64,000 nucleotides of DNA from Leucaena leucocephala (taxonomy: Eukaryota; Streptophyta; Magnoliopsida; Fabales; Fabaceae), in the NCBI GenBank assembly GCA_037074615.1, contig CM073562.1, positions 6,123,001 to 6,187,000 on the forward strand, in the 5' to 3' direction. The notes below the pieces were generated by a model, which was not told the origin of the DNA, ran no database searches, and saw only the letters and a list, made by a program, of their open reading frames with translations. Position 1 is the first letter of the stretch. Every line of letters begins with the position of its first letter. Positions 12,122 to 23,886 of this stretch are shown here, piece by piece. A program made the translations under genes and the position numbers.

Positions 12122-14755
12122 GTATGATATACTCCCTTTGGCCTATATTTTAGGACCCATTCTATAACAATTTTTTGATCCTTTTTATAAGGTGAAGAGG
12201 ATGTAATATGACTTTACACTGTTAGAACAATTCTATATTGATAATATTTTGATTTCTTACATGGGTAATAAATAACACTAGTCTTTTTATTGGATAGAAT
12301 AAATAACACTAGTCTCTTGACATTTATTTGTAATTTTTGAAACTTAATTGGTATTCATTTTCTTGTATACTTATTTTGATGATTTTTTTAGTCTTTTCTG
12401 TAATTTGTTTTGTTAACTAATGGTCAAAATAATGGATGTTTAACAAAAGAGAGCAACATTGCACCATTTGATCAATGCTCCTGAAATAATAATTTTAGGG
12501 TAAAAATACTCTTTAGCCCAAGAATTCACAGAAAGAATCTCATAAAATCAATTATCTTCTATCTATAATACTAGAGTCAGATAACTAATTTATAGGTATT
12601 AAAGTAGTTAATTAAATTACTTAATTGTATTAATTGGGTGTTAGTTTTTCCAAAAAAAATTTCTTTAATGGTAAGCTCTGAAACTACTTTTTGATATAAA
12701 CCCCTTTAATTTGCAATAATACATATACTCTATGGTAGCAATTACAAATTTAAAAGACAAAATAGATTTAAGACTTATATTTAAAATTAAAATGAACCTC
12801 CTGTCTGCCTTTTATTATTAGGATTGGATTGAGTAATACTTAACAAAATACAAAAATAATATATACATGTATATAAAAAAGCACATTCTTTATTTTGCCA
12901 AAAAGATTATATTCTTTTCTATTTATCAACAACTAGTAACTATACAAGTTACTAATATGAGTTGAGTCTAGTAGAAATATCTAGTATCTTATAACATAAT
13001 AAATTAATACTTAAATTCTCACTAAGAGAAATATTTATATTTAGTACCTATAATATATCTAATATAATTGTTTATAATGATGTCTATGCTTACAAAAAAA
13101 AAATATTTAGCCAAGTTTATGAAATTAAATAGGAATAGGTATTAGTTGCAGACCTAGTTCCGTAATTGCAGGGAACTTATTAATTTGTTTCCTCTTGCAA
13201 GAAAGCAGGCAATTTTTTTCCCCGTTTGCGTTTGATATATATTTTTTAAACAAAGTATCTAAAAAAATCAAAGAAATAACCAATTCCAGGTTAGGTCATC
13301 CAATCTCATAAATGTTACTTATATAACGCAACATTGAATATATATACACACACATACACGCGCGCACGAGAGATTGGTTGCCAACTTCTTCATCCATTTT
13401 GTTATTTAGCGTAGTAAAAATGTGCGTAGTATATCATAAAATTAAAAAAGTCACACCCACTTAATGGATTGCACGAGTGTTATTATGGAGTTAATCTTGG
13501 CTTCCCCAAAATGTGCTTAGTATATTATAAAATACTTTTAGGCTCTTTAATTATATAATTTTATTAAGGAGTTAATTTTAATTATAAATATGAGACTTAT
13601 TTTTTATATTCATTATTTTTTTAAAATTATCCCTATTAACACTCTCAACAATAATCAAGTAAGATAAAGAGGGAGGAAGTTGAGAAAAAATTAAGGTGTT
13701 TTAGAAAAGCCATGACATACTCTCTATGTTCGTAATTATAAGATCTATTTAATTAATTTAGGTAAATAAGTTAATTATAATGATTGTGTGTTAATTTTAT
13801 CAAAACACTATCTTCAATCATATGTATTTGAAGTACCTTTGATAGATATCCCTTAATATGGATAATCATATAAAAATACTTTGAGAGAAAAATTATAATT
13901 TTATAAAATAAAATAGACTGTAATATTATATTTATGAGTGAATACAATCCTTTATCTAACTTTTATAACTAAAAATAGAAGGAGTATTAAATAATTTAAT
14001 TAAATTTTTTAATTTAATTAAATTAATTAAATATATTTTATATTAAAAATAAATAAATATTTAAATACATTATTCATCAAAAAGTCATATTTAATAATTT
14101 TTTACACATTTTCTTCATTCTTCATTTACACTTTTTGGACGATTTAGTACCGTCTGATCCCCACACATTAATCACCTAAAAAATTTGGAAGAAAGAGAAG
14201 AAACCTAGACACACAAATAGATCTCAACTTCTTGTTTCTTTCCTCTTTAAAAGGAGAGAGCTTATAGAATCGAACTCAATATTTTCCACTTACATAAAAA
14301 TTTACATGACTATAGGTCATAAGATTTCTCAACTTCTTTAATCTGTTCCTTTTCTCATTGTTGCACTCATGTATAATCTTACAAAAGTTTAAAAATAAAT
14401 AAATAAAACTAAAGAGAGTTCCAAGCTCCAACACCAAGGTGAATATAAGGAATTTGATATACATGTTCATGCAAATAAAAAACATATAAAATATATAAGG
14501 ATGGGAAAACCTTATTTCTTTCCCAAAGTACAAGGCTTCTTCTTCAAGTATTACATACATGTATATACACACACACAAATATATATATATCTTGATAAAC
14601 AAAATCATCATTATAATCAACAAATAACCACATAAAAAAAATAAACAAATAAGTTAAACTTCAACTTCATGCATCATCGTGCAGCAGGTTGAGCCAAATT
14701 AACAAGGCATTAATTAATTAACCGATTAATTATTATTATATCATCATCTAATTAA
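12122..14755. other. Intergenic region downstream of the ABCG gene
   Basis: No gene is seen. It holds the MITE at 13720-13984, a lone Stowaway-like edge (TACTCCCTTTGGCC at 12131), and from 14270 the likely 3' flank of the ABCG gene. A shared segment CAACAATAATCAAGTAA followed by AGAGGGAGGAAG occurs here (13647) and again near 42868, so it belongs to a dispersed repeat. Confidence 0.65.
13720..13984. mobile_element. Stowaway-like MITE, 265 bp
   Basis: CTCTCTATGTTCGTAATTAT at the left pairs loosely with the inverted right end CTCCTTCTATTTTTAGTTAT. It is flanked by TA on both sides (13718-13719, 13985-13986). This matches the CTCCCTCCGT-type ends and TA target of Stowaway elements. It is non-coding. 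Confidence 0.7.
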
Positions 14756-17059
14756 TTATCTTCTCTTGTTCTTGCTTCCGACCAACAACATGAAGTAAAA
14801 CAAAATCCTAAAAAAGAAGCCCCAAGCCACAGTGACCCACAAGCAATTCCACTTGCTCAAATCCAAAACTCCGTACTGTTGCAATATGTCTGAACCAGTC
14901 GTCAAGCATGTTGAGCTCGTTATGCTCACACCTAACGTCTCGCTCATGCTCTTCAATAGCTTCACCTTCATCGTCTCCGGCACCAACCCTAACGGCGTAT
15001 TATCGAAGATCTGAACCCCCTTCACGAAGCACTTCATCGGGTCGCCGAATTCGTTCTGAAGAACCGCCTGAAATGGATATTTCACCAGAGATATGTAATG
15101 GAACCATATCCAGTACGCCGGAATTCGATCTCTGTTTATGAAGAAGCCACTGAAGAGTAAGAAGTAGGCTAATATGGCGACGACGATGGTGTAGCCCAAC
15201 ATCACGTGAGGAACCAGGCCGGAGAGGAAGGTGACGAAGGAGTTTCCGGCCCAGAACGAGGCGAGGATGATGGCGAAGTAGAAGGCGAAGCCGGAGAAGC
15301 CTCCGTCGAGGCCAACCGCGAAGAAGGTGGTGACGGCGAAGGCTAAAGAGAGGAAGATTAATGGAGGGAAGGCGACGAGAGCGTGAGAGATGAGGTAGGA
15401 TGATCGCCGGTAAGCGTTGTGGGAGGTTTCTCTCATGAAGATGTGTCGTTCTTGAAGGAACACCGGGAGTGCGTCGGCAGTGGTGTAGAAGGTGGTGGAC
15501 ATGGCAAATGCGAAAAAGCCGAGTCTTTCTTGGATCCCTTTGGGAGAGTTATCTAAATGCCAGAACACGGTGGCGAGAATGAATCCGGTGACCATAACCG
15601 TGCCGAGTCTCATCGCTAATAGCTCCGGCATCCGGCGAGAATTCGTAAAGGATCTCTTCGACAGTGTCGCCAGCTCGATCCAAAACGGGTTCGCATATGT
15701 CGGAACTATCCATGAAGATGAAGATGATGATAATAAACTTGAGCTTGTGTTTGTGGTCGTCGCGCCGGAAACTAATTTCCCTTTAGAAATACTCGCGCTG
15801 ATCGCTTCTTTCAGAGATGAACTCTGTCCAGGACTGAGGTTATTAGTAGAGCTTGAGTTTTCAATATGCTTCTTGTTCTGCCATGATTTGTTGAACTCAA
15901 CTAAGCTCTTGGTTCCACCTGGTGAGCGTTCGAGTTCGCGAATCAGATCGAGAGCGAACTCGGTTCGGTTCTCGTTTTCCGGTATCGGGTGGCCGAACTC
16001 GGCGAAGAAGGTCGGGAGCTGCATCGGAGAGCCACTGTAAACTGTTTTCCCACGCGACAGGAAGATCATTCTCTCAAGGAGTCCAAGGATTCTGTAACTA
16101 GGTTGATGAATGGACATGATCACGATGCTTCCGGTTTGAGCAATTCTCTGAAGAACCTTCACCACCATGAAAGCGCTGGTGGAGTCAAGTCCAGAAGTAG
16201 GCTCGTCGAGGAAGAGGACGATAGGGTCGTGTATTATGTCAATGCCGATGGACACGCGCCGCCGTTCTCCCCCGGATACCCCACGGTGGCCTTCGTCTCC
16301 GATGACGGTATTAGCGGCGTTGCGGAGGCCGAGCTGGTCTATCAGAGCTTGGACTCGCATTTTCTTCTTGGATTTTGAAAGGGTTCGAGGCAATCGGAAC
16401 TCCGCCGCGAACATGAGAGTCTCTTCGACGGTGAGCATCGGAAATAACAGATCGTCTTGCATTACATAAGCTGAAATCGTCTTAAGAAGCCGGGAGTTCA
16501 AGGCCTCGCCGTTGAGAGCCACAGTTCCTTTTAAGCTTCCCTTTGCTATCCGGTTAGCCAAGGCATCAATAAGCGTAGACTTGCCGGAACCACTAGCGCC
16601 CATCACAGCCATGATCTCGCCGTCGCGAGCCTCGCCGGAGATGTCATCCAGAAGGGTCTTTGTACTAGAGAACAAGCTCTCTTCACCCATGGTAGCATCA
16701 ACAGCAGCAGCACCAAGACGGTTTCTCCCCCGCGAACCAAATGCCGAGAAGTTCATTTTCCGGCGAACCTTGACGTTGTAAGTTAGATTGCCAAAAGACA
16801 GCACAAAAGGAAGAGAACGATGCTCAAGTCCTGCATGACCAGCTCCAACGTCAAGAGCATGATGCAGCGGCGTCTCGCTGCCGTCTCCTGTGGCTTCCTT
16901 GCGTACATCTCCGACATGCTTTAGAAGTTGACCAAGCGTGGGAGACTGATGATGATGATGATCAGTAGTGGGAAGACTCGGGAAACTGTTGAGCTCAATG
17001 GAGCTTAGATACGACGTCGTATCTGAGCTCTCAGGATCTGCAACTATGTGAGAAGACAT
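14756..17059 (-). CDS. ABCG: ABCG-subfamily half-size ABC transporter
   Basis: This is an uninterrupted 767-residue frame with no intron. It encodes a half-transporter in the reverse ABCG order, ATPase domain first and membrane domain second. Visible motifs are Walker A GASGSGKST (154-162), Q-loop Gln201, signature VSGGE (261-265), Walker B VLFLDEP (281-287, Asp285/Glu286) and H-loop His318. Hydrophobic segments lie near 478-500, 512-535, 555-582, 590-612, 617-640 and 738-760, with a polar loop at 645-735 holding several Cys. Residues 1-90 are a polar tail with a His run (34-37), and 400-450 is a Ser-rich linker. Length and the intronless layout fit the plant clade holding Arabidopsis ABCG1, 2, 6, 16 and 20, plasma-membrane proteins that export lipid precursors of suberin and pollen wall and work as dimers. 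The exact orthologue and substrate cannot be told. The start at 17059 is the first Met of the frame and follows a GA-rich leader. The locus is clearly more GC-rich than its AT-rich surroundings. Confidence 0.95.
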   Translation of the reverse strand: MSSHIVADPESSDTTSYLSSIELNSFPSLPTTDHHHHQSPTLGQLLKHVGDVRKEATGDGSETPLHHALDVGAGHAGLEHRSLPFVLSFGNLTYNVKVRRKMNFSAFGSRGRNRLGAAAVDATMGEESLFSSTKTLLDDISGEARDGEIMAVMGASGSGKSTLIDALANRIAKGSLKGTVALNGEALNSRLLKTISAYVMQDDLLFPMLTVEETLMFAAEFRLPRTLSKSKKKMRVQALIDQLGLRNAANTVIGDEGHRGVSGGERRRVSIGIDIIHDPIVLFLDEPTSGLDSTSAFMVVKVLQRIAQTGSIVIMSIHQPSYRILGLLERMIFLSRGKTVYSGSPMQLPTFFAEFGHPIPENENRTEFALDLIRELERSPGGTKSLVEFNKSWQNKKHIENSSSTNNLSPGQSSSLKEAISASISKGKLVSGATTTNTSSSLLSSSSSSWIVPTYANPFWIELATLSKRSFTNSRRMPELLAMRLGTVMVTGFILATVFWHLDNSPKGIQERLGFFAFAMSTTFYTTADALPVFLQERHIFMRETSHNAYRRSSYLISHALVAFPPLIFLSLAFAVTTFFAVGLDGGFSGFAFYFAIILASFWAGNSFVTFLSGLVPHVMLGYTIVVAILAYFLLFSGFFINRDRIPAYWIWFHYISLVKYPFQAVLQNEFGDPMKCFVKGVQIFDNTPLGLVPETMKVKLLKSMSETLGVSITSSTCLTTGSDILQQYGVLDLSKWNCLWVTVAWGFFFRILFYFMLLVGSKNKRR

Positions 17060-17200
17060 GCTGATTAGAGAGAGAGATCAGAGCCAAAGCCAAAGGAAGA
17101 GAGAGAGAGGAGCTTGAGGGAAGTAATGAAAATGTAGTTGGAAGAGTTTAAATGGGATTTGGATTTGGGAGAGATCTGTGATTCGAAGTGTATTTATATG
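17060..17200 (-). promoter_or_regulatory. Putative promoter and GA-rich 5' leader of the ABCG gene
   Basis: Reading the minus strand, TATAAATA lies at 17198-17191, about 130 bases before the ATG at 17059. That spacing suits a leader of about 100 bases. The leader holds GAGA/CTCT runs (17065-17115), common in plant 5' UTRs. More CT/GA runs lie further upstream to about 17400. The start of transcription is inferred, not seen. Confidence 0.45.
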
Positions 17201-17449
17201 AATATGAAAGAGAAGGTTTGGGAAATGGAAGAAGATGGTATAGAGAGAAGGAGAGAGGGAGAGGTGGAGAGAAAAGTTGGGTTTTGACTGGTAATGTAGT
17301 TGAGGTAGCTGTGAGAGAGATCACCCACAGCTCCTAATTGTTCACTTCTTTGTTTGTTACTGCTGTTTTCTCTCTCCTCTCTCTCTCTTTCTGAAAAGTC
17401 ATAATGGGAGACTGGGGACGGTTTTGTTGTTGTAGCATTAAATGGCAAG

Positions 17450-18479
17450 TAGATAACGAGTCATTAGTTTTTTTCACCTTCTATTTTTATTTAACCAATG
17501 TTTTTTTTTTTTGCCCTTTTAGCCATGAATCAAGGTGGTGGTGTTGGTAGGTTTTTTTTTTTTAATTCCTTTGCCAGAAAGGTGCTGGTAGCTTAACTAG
17601 TAAAAATATCACCAGTTTAATTAATTAAGTATATAATGGTCTTAGATAAAAAAATTTGTTGTGGGGAGTTTTATCGATTTTATATTCTATATCAGGTTTA
17701 GATTCAAACCGCCAATTAATTGCTTACAGTGATAAGTATATGACATGATTCTTTTTTTCCAATGTGAAATGCACTTTTTAAAGTATTTTTTGGAGGTTTC
17801 TTAAATATGTATAGAAATATAACTTCTATCATTTACGCCTACTTAAGTCGTCATATCAAGAAAAATGCTCAATCAATTTTAAATATATAAATTAATTAAA
17901 AATTTTATTTTATTTTAAAATATAAAATATCAATATATTTTATTTTTTAAATTTATAATTTTTTGAAACCAGACTTATTGATTGCTTACACTCTAATTCT
18001 TATTATTAGTTAATTTCAACTAAATTTTACATATTAAAGAATCACAATTAAATAATTAAATTTATCTTAAATAAATTATTTTTGTTAATTTGTCCTTATT
18101 AAAAATTTCTCTTTCTCTACACTCACATCTTCTCTTTCACTCTTTCTAATAAAAATTATATAGGGATAAAATTAAAAATAATTATTAATAACTCTTTTGA
18201 TAAAATTATATTTAGGACAAAAATTTCTTTCACATTGGATTTATAATAATGACTAGAGTGATATATCAAATTAAATTTTCATCAATCAGAATAGTTTTAA
18301 ATGTAATTTATTAAAGATAATATTTTAAAGATATTAGAATGGTAGTTAAAACCAACAGGGGTGATTGGTTGATATTAGAAAAATTAAAACTTCTTCAAAA
18401 ATAAAAATAGATACGTTAAGAATGATTTTACCGAGAGTAGTTTAAAGAAGGAGACATAGATTTATCCTAATTCGGCCTA
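17450..18479. other. Region upstream of the ABCG promoter
   Basis: No gene is seen. A segment at 17580-17740 has a TAGCTTAACTAGTAAAA box and, about 110 bases on, GGTTTAGATTCAAACC. These recall SINE A- and B-boxes, but the spacing is wrong and the call is weak. Confidence 0.5.
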
Positions 18480-18487
18480 ACTACTTG

Positions 18488-19239
18488 TAGGACTGTGCAT
18501 AATGCCCATGGCCTGCTATGCCCTGCCCAGCCCAATTTTTACCGAGTAGGGCCAGGCATCGGGCTGCAAAATACAGCCCATGCATTTTTCAGGCTGGGCA
18601 CCGGGCATAGGGATTGCCCTGCCCTACCCTGCCCATGAGCACCCCTTCTTTTATTTTTTTTTTATTTTTTCTCTATCTTAAAAGGGAGAATATGATAGCT
18701 ACTGGTGACTATAAGGTAATTTTAGAAATATAAGTAGGTAAGTTGTATCTTTTAATATTTATAACTATAGTAATTTTTTCTTTTTTTAACTTGTTAATTA
18801 TCATATGATTACATTACAAATTATAATTATTTATTTATTTTTTTAGATGCTTTATCTTTATCAATATTAGGGAGATTGATACAAAGTTATAATTACAAAC
18901 TACTTAGATTTCAACTCTTATTTTTTATATGCAATGGATCTCAAGATTTTAATTATTATCTTTGTTCTCTTATTCTTAGTGAATTATAGATATTATTTAA
19001 CTCTTAAAGACATATGAATATCGTATTATTTTAGAAATTCATAATTACAATTTTTTTTCACAACATGAGCATGACATCACGACTTGGGCATGCCCAGCCC
19101 GCTCATGCCCTGCCCAAAATTATTAGGGCTTTTACCGGGTAGGGCGGGGCATCGGGCTGCAAAATACAGCCCATACATTTTTTGGACAGGGCACCGGGCA
19201 GGGGGCTGCCCTGCCCAGCCCTGCCCATGCACACCCCTA
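18488..19239. mobile_element. Non-autonomous hAT-like element, 752 bp
   Basis: ACTACTTG flanks it perfectly (18480-18487 and 19240-19247), the 8-bp duplication of hAT elements. Left end TAGGACTGTGCAT pairs with right end read inversely, TAGGGGTGTGCAT. The ends are packed with GGGCA/TGCCC motifs. A block of about 105 bases with the core GGCATCGGGCTGCAAAATAC occurs near both ends in direct, not inverted, orientation (around 18558 and 19149). The middle is AT-rich and non-coding. Confidence 0.88.
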
Positions 19240-19919
19240 ACTACTTGACCTATGTCTAGCCCTCATGTACCTATGAGTTTTTCAACTATATAAGATTCTA
19301 CGAGCTCTTGCCGCCTCAATACATTCACGAGAATTCTCTCTCGTTCCCCCTTACAAGGATATTCACCACTCAAGAGTCTCACACTCTTGAGCAACTTATA
19401 ATAAGAATAGAGAATTAATAAATCTCTCACATATAGTAGATATGTTAATATTTGAAGTACAACAAATTCTCTAAGAAAATTTCTCTGTTCACGTTAACTG
19501 AAAATAGAGTATAACAGAGTATGAACACTGAACACTCAGAAAATAAGAATGAATGCGTTGTAATCGTTCTGCTTAGGTTGTTGTATCTTAACTTTAGCAT
19601 TCAATTCACCATATATTTATAGCTTTAGCTCTAAAGATATCTGTTAGAGACATTGAGCATTGAGTGAAACGAAGACAAAGCCATTGGCGGTTGGGGGCAG
19701 TAGGTGGTAACATTTAATATGATTTTCTGATAGTTAACATTTTTGGCGCAACCTCTTCATCTTGAATTCTATAACATAAACATGCTATGCAAATGTTGTG
19801 AGTGTAATATGCAATGATAAGAAACATATAGGAATGATTACACTATGTTTAAACCTGTTGCATCAAAATACGATCATTAAAATCATTTGAAAAACTATCA
19901 GCATTTATCAGAGAGCTTA

Positions 19920-20720
19920 TAGATTAGATTATTTATTGAAGAAAACTTCGATAAAACTTGAATGAAGTCATTTATAAAATAGTTGAACCTCTTATTGATA
20001 AATGGTATGCTCGAATAACTTATCAATAAATGCCATATAGAATCAGACTAAATTTAAGTTCTCTGAATCTAATTTATTGAAGAACTATCTTATCGAATAA
20101 CTTATTAATAGATTATTTCAAATAACATTTTGAAACAAGTATGATGTTAGTGAAATTTTCCCATTCTTATTGAAGAGATCTTTGATAAGTAGCCTCATCG
20201 AATATTTTATCGATAAATTGAGTCTTCAAAAGATTAACATACTTTATATTTATCAAATAGCTTATCAGTAAATTAATAAGATCTTCAAACAGAGTATTCA
20301 ATTAACAATTATTATTTATCGAATAGTTTATCGATAATCAATTTATCGAATAGGATGTCGATAAATTATCTTCAAAAATGTTTTCACAAATTTATTTCTG
20401 TTTGAAATCTTTATCAATTATCATTCTTATTGATAAATGCTTAGATAAATTCCTTCACAAATTTCACTGTGTCATTTTTAAATTTATCGAAGGCTTTATC
20501 GATAAATGACTTTATCAAATAAGTATTATAAAAGAGATCATTTGGAAACAAAAGTCAGAGTTTTCTTCATAGTATATTTATCGAAGGTTTTATCAATAAG
20601 TGAACTTATTGAATATGTATTTGATAAATATCTTACAGAAATTAATCTTGTAAAAAAAATTTCATTTATCGAAGGGCTTATTGAATAGCTGTCTTATCGA
20701 TAAGTTTATCGATAAATATT
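19920..20720. repeat. Cluster of TTTATCGA / TCGATAAA motifs
   Basis: Motifs of the type TTTATCGAA and TTATCGATAAAT recur irregularly more than a dozen times, many as facing pairs (for example near 20200, 20320, 20485 and 20690). Spacing is uneven, so it is a degenerate array rather than a regular satellite. Short open frames here reflect only the repeat. Confidence 0.7.
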
Positions 20721-21480
20721 CTCTATCAGTCTTAAAATACTTTTTGAAAATATTTTTTCAATTATTAACATCAAAATATTGAAGTATATTATTTCTTCCC
20801 CTTTTTTATAATGGTAAAACTTAATAGATGAACTGGTAAAGAATAAAGCAATTTAAAGAAATTTAGAATAGATAAAGCAATTAGAATAGAATAGATTGAT
20901 AGAACTAAAGCAAAGCAACATATTTTGCATTGATCAATAAATCATAGCAATAATCAAAACAAACAATATTAAAAACAAATTCAAGATAAAACAATATGAC
21001 TACTTTTGTTCAAGTTCATCTCAATTCTCCCTCTTGTTGTCATTCATCAAAAAATAGAGTCGAAGGATTGAGGGTCAGTTTGAGTATCAGGAAGATTAGG
21101 TTGAGAAGAAGCAAGTGGAGAGTCAATGGTAGATTCAGGTGGTGGTGGTAGAGAAGATGACTTGGTGAATTGGGAGGTAGAGGGAATTGTTGTGAAGCTA
21201 AAAGTCAGATAAGTAAAAGAAGGTACAATAATAGAGGTTTGAGGTTAAGAGGAAGAAGGGATGGTTTGTTCAATGGCAATGGACTAAGACAATTGTATAC
21301 AAAAATAAAGTTTAAAAGAGTATATAATTGATAGTTGGGAAGTATCCGTACCAAATTTAAAAAGTCTGTTGAGATTTATTATTAAGTTTTAAAAGTTGAA
21401 AAAATTATATATCTATATTCCAAAATTCATGAAAATTTTGTGTAATTTCACTTATATAAATCAACGTTCAGAAGTTGATA

Positions 21481-21500
21481 GTGTGTGTGTGTGTGTGTGT
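21481..21500. repeat. (GT)10 microsatellite
   Basis: Uninterrupted GT repeat. Confidence 0.97.
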
Positions 21501-22562
21501 AAAGTAAACATCACAATAATGCTAAACATGTCAAAATCTCATGATTTTGAACATGCAAGCTTATCTTATCTTATATGGGTGCATACAAGAGTTGGGTGTT
21601 GGAGCAATCACAATAAAATCTAAGAGTTGGCAAATCTAAATTCTGTCCACACCACACCAGATGAAATAAATAGAGCTTGCTTACACATGGAAGAACTGTT
21701 ATTGAAGCTCAAAGCTTTGATATTTTGCTTTCAAATTCAACAAAAGTGTTCATGAAAATTAAAGCTAGGGTTAGATCTTATTTCTTTATTTATCACATGA
21801 AAACATTTTAACATCAATAAATAATCATAATTTCTATCACAATATATCCCAACCCCCTCTCTCAATAAATACACAAAAATTGATTCTATGAGTAGTGCTT
21901 AAAATAAAATAAATAAAGCTTCACTAATAAAACTTAGTACAATTGATACATGACTCTGTTTAAAAATTTAAACATTCTTGATGTACGTTTGTGCTATTTT
22001 TTTTAAAATTGAGACTTTTATATACATTAAATGACTGAGGAAATACTATCAATTACAAATATTGTATGTAACATTAATAAATAACCATGTCTCTTGTGCT
22101 TTTTCTCTCTCCTTACACTCACAAAAGCTGATTTATAGATGATATATAATAAATGATTTGCAGAGAAACCAAACATAGTCGAATCAGTTTAAGTCAAGTC
22201 AGCCATTGAAATGATTTAATGATATATTTGGAAGATGATTTGCGTAAGAAACTAAGAAATTAAAGTGTATAAAAATACAAAATATCTACGAATAAACAAC
22301 CAACAAGTAACATAAATAAGGGAAAACAGATAAAAGTTTGCATAAATCGTACGTTAAATACTCTCTATATTGAACTCACAATTGCAAAAGTTTGTTTATA
22401 TCATCATGTAAAGTACACGAGATAGTATATCAGAAATAACAATAAAGATAATATGATGATGAGGCATCAATAGAAATTAAATACTATATGCATAATTTCT
22501 TCATGCTGATGAAATTAATACCATATAAATTATTAGAGTTCATGGACAATTTATTAGTTATC

Positions 22563-23387
22563 CGTTTGATTTGATTCCATGAAAGATGATTACCTGAGAC
22601 ATCCCCTCATTTATGCTATTTGGTTGGTCCCATAATATAATGTAATGGGCATTACATAATAATATCATGATTTCCTTGAAATCAGTAATAGAGATTACAT
22701 TAAAAATAAATAAACCTATTTTGTAATCCACCTTTTCTCTCAAATGCATTTCACTCTTCCTGAGCCTCCATTGTCTTCCTTCTTCTCCTCCAATGCCAAC
22801 GAAGCATCGTCTTCGACCAACTCTGACAAACATTTTCCTCCATTGACTTGGAAGAACATCTTCCCTTGCTTCACCATCCCCTATGTCCATCATCTTCTCC
22901 GGCCCACACTAATACAGCTTCGTCCTCGGCCATGAGTTCACCTCTCAGTCACGATTTCATCTGCAGGAGCTTATAAGGCACCATACATGTGACATCCTTC
23001 AACACTAGCAACAACATTTTCCTTCTCTATCATCATCTTCTCCCTTCTCTGCTTTGATCTGGTCCAAATTTGCTTTGATTTGCTCAAATGATTTTTGTTA
23101 CAGATCTGTGTTCAATTCATTGTTGTTCGGATTGTGCTTGAGAATGATGATGAGGAAGGAATGAATTACAAATGAGGGAGGGAGGCATGATGATCTTTTT
23201 ATGGGAGGGGCATTTTTGTCTTTTTAATTTTATTTATAGTTAATTTAATATAAAAACAAATTTCTTTTCATTATTCCTAATATTGTACCGAACAATCTCG
23301 TTGTAGTCAACATTACATTACATTATATTTACAATCATTGCATTCCATTACTTTCCTACTAATTCTACAAACCAAAATAGGCCATAA
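22563..23387. mobile_element. Candidate MITE-like element with gene-like GC-richer core
   Basis: Left CCGTTTGATTTGATTCCATG and the inverse of the right edge, CCTATTTTGGTTTGTAGAAT, are loosely alike, and both inner flanks carry ATAATGTAATG-like runs (about 22636 and 23320). The core (22740-23180) is GC-richer and Ser/Pro-codon rich, with a short open frame at 22744-22935 that I do not recognise. No target duplication was firmly found. Confidence 0.3.
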
Positions 23388-23818
23388 AAGTTCGTAGTGT
23401 ATAAGTGCAAGTGTATATATTGTGTAAAACATGGCTTCTCAAAATGCTACATATAAGCAGAGTTTATTCATAAGTTGTAAACGTATTAAATATTAAAAAT
23501 GGCATATATTTTATTTTTTGGCTATTAAGTCAAGAAGTGGATATCAAATGATTATATGCTAGTGAACACATAAACAAATTGAATGTTAACTTTATTGGCC
23601 AAAAAGTTGAATGTTAAATTGAAATGTCATTACTACTACAAAAAAAAAAATACTTTTCATGAAAGTTATAAGAAAAAATACTATGAGAAAAAATATAGTG
23701 GTATTTTAGTAAATAAGTTTCATTTTAAAATACTTTTTATTTTAGTTTTTATTAAAATAGTTATGAAAAATACTTTTAACATGTGGTTTTATTCATAAAA
23801 TCACCATTAAAAGTTGTC

Positions 23819-23886
23819 CAACCGAGTTTAAAAAAACTCGGTTGTAATAAAAGTTATCATGGCGTTTGAAAAAATGTCATGATAAC
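23819..23886. repeat. Two palindromes at the left CACTA subterminal region
   Basis: CAACCGAGTTT (23819-23829) pairs perfectly with AAACTCGGTTG (23834-23844). GTTATCATG (23853-23861) pairs with CATGATAAC (23878-23886). Such subterminal repeats bind transposase in CACTA elements; that use here is inferred. Confidence 0.85.

Larger units (their letters stand above)
18300..20795 (-). mobile_element. Possible old LTR remnant hosting the hAT-like element
   Basis: When the hAT element is removed, the flanks join as TTCGGCCTAACTACTTGACC, like the TTCGG-containing parts of plant LTRs. A purine tract AAAAAAGGGGAAGAAA stands on the minus strand at 20795-20810, followed by TTTTGATG, as at the start of SIRE-like Copia LTRs. 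No coding, second LTR or clear ends were found, so identity and limits are uncertain. Confidence 0.3.
20796..23633. other. Gene-free region with retroelement-like traces
   Basis: At 21000-21290 a purine-rich stretch (GGTGGTGGTGGTAGAGAAGATG) and, on the minus strand, GACAACAAGAGGGAGAATTG suggest the 3' part of a retroelement, but no domain can be read. The rest shows nothing except 22563-23387. Confidence 0.5.

Noticed and set aside
14276..14623. 115-residue hydrophobic minus-strand open frame
   Set aside because: It is AT-rich low-complexity sequence dominated by Ile, Leu, Phe and Tyr, just downstream of the ABCG stop, with no domain.
15492..16040. 182-residue plus-strand open frame
   Set aside because: It is antisense to the ABCG coding region and reflects its GC-rich codon use. 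The other plus-strand frames over 14832-16781 are rejected for the same reason.
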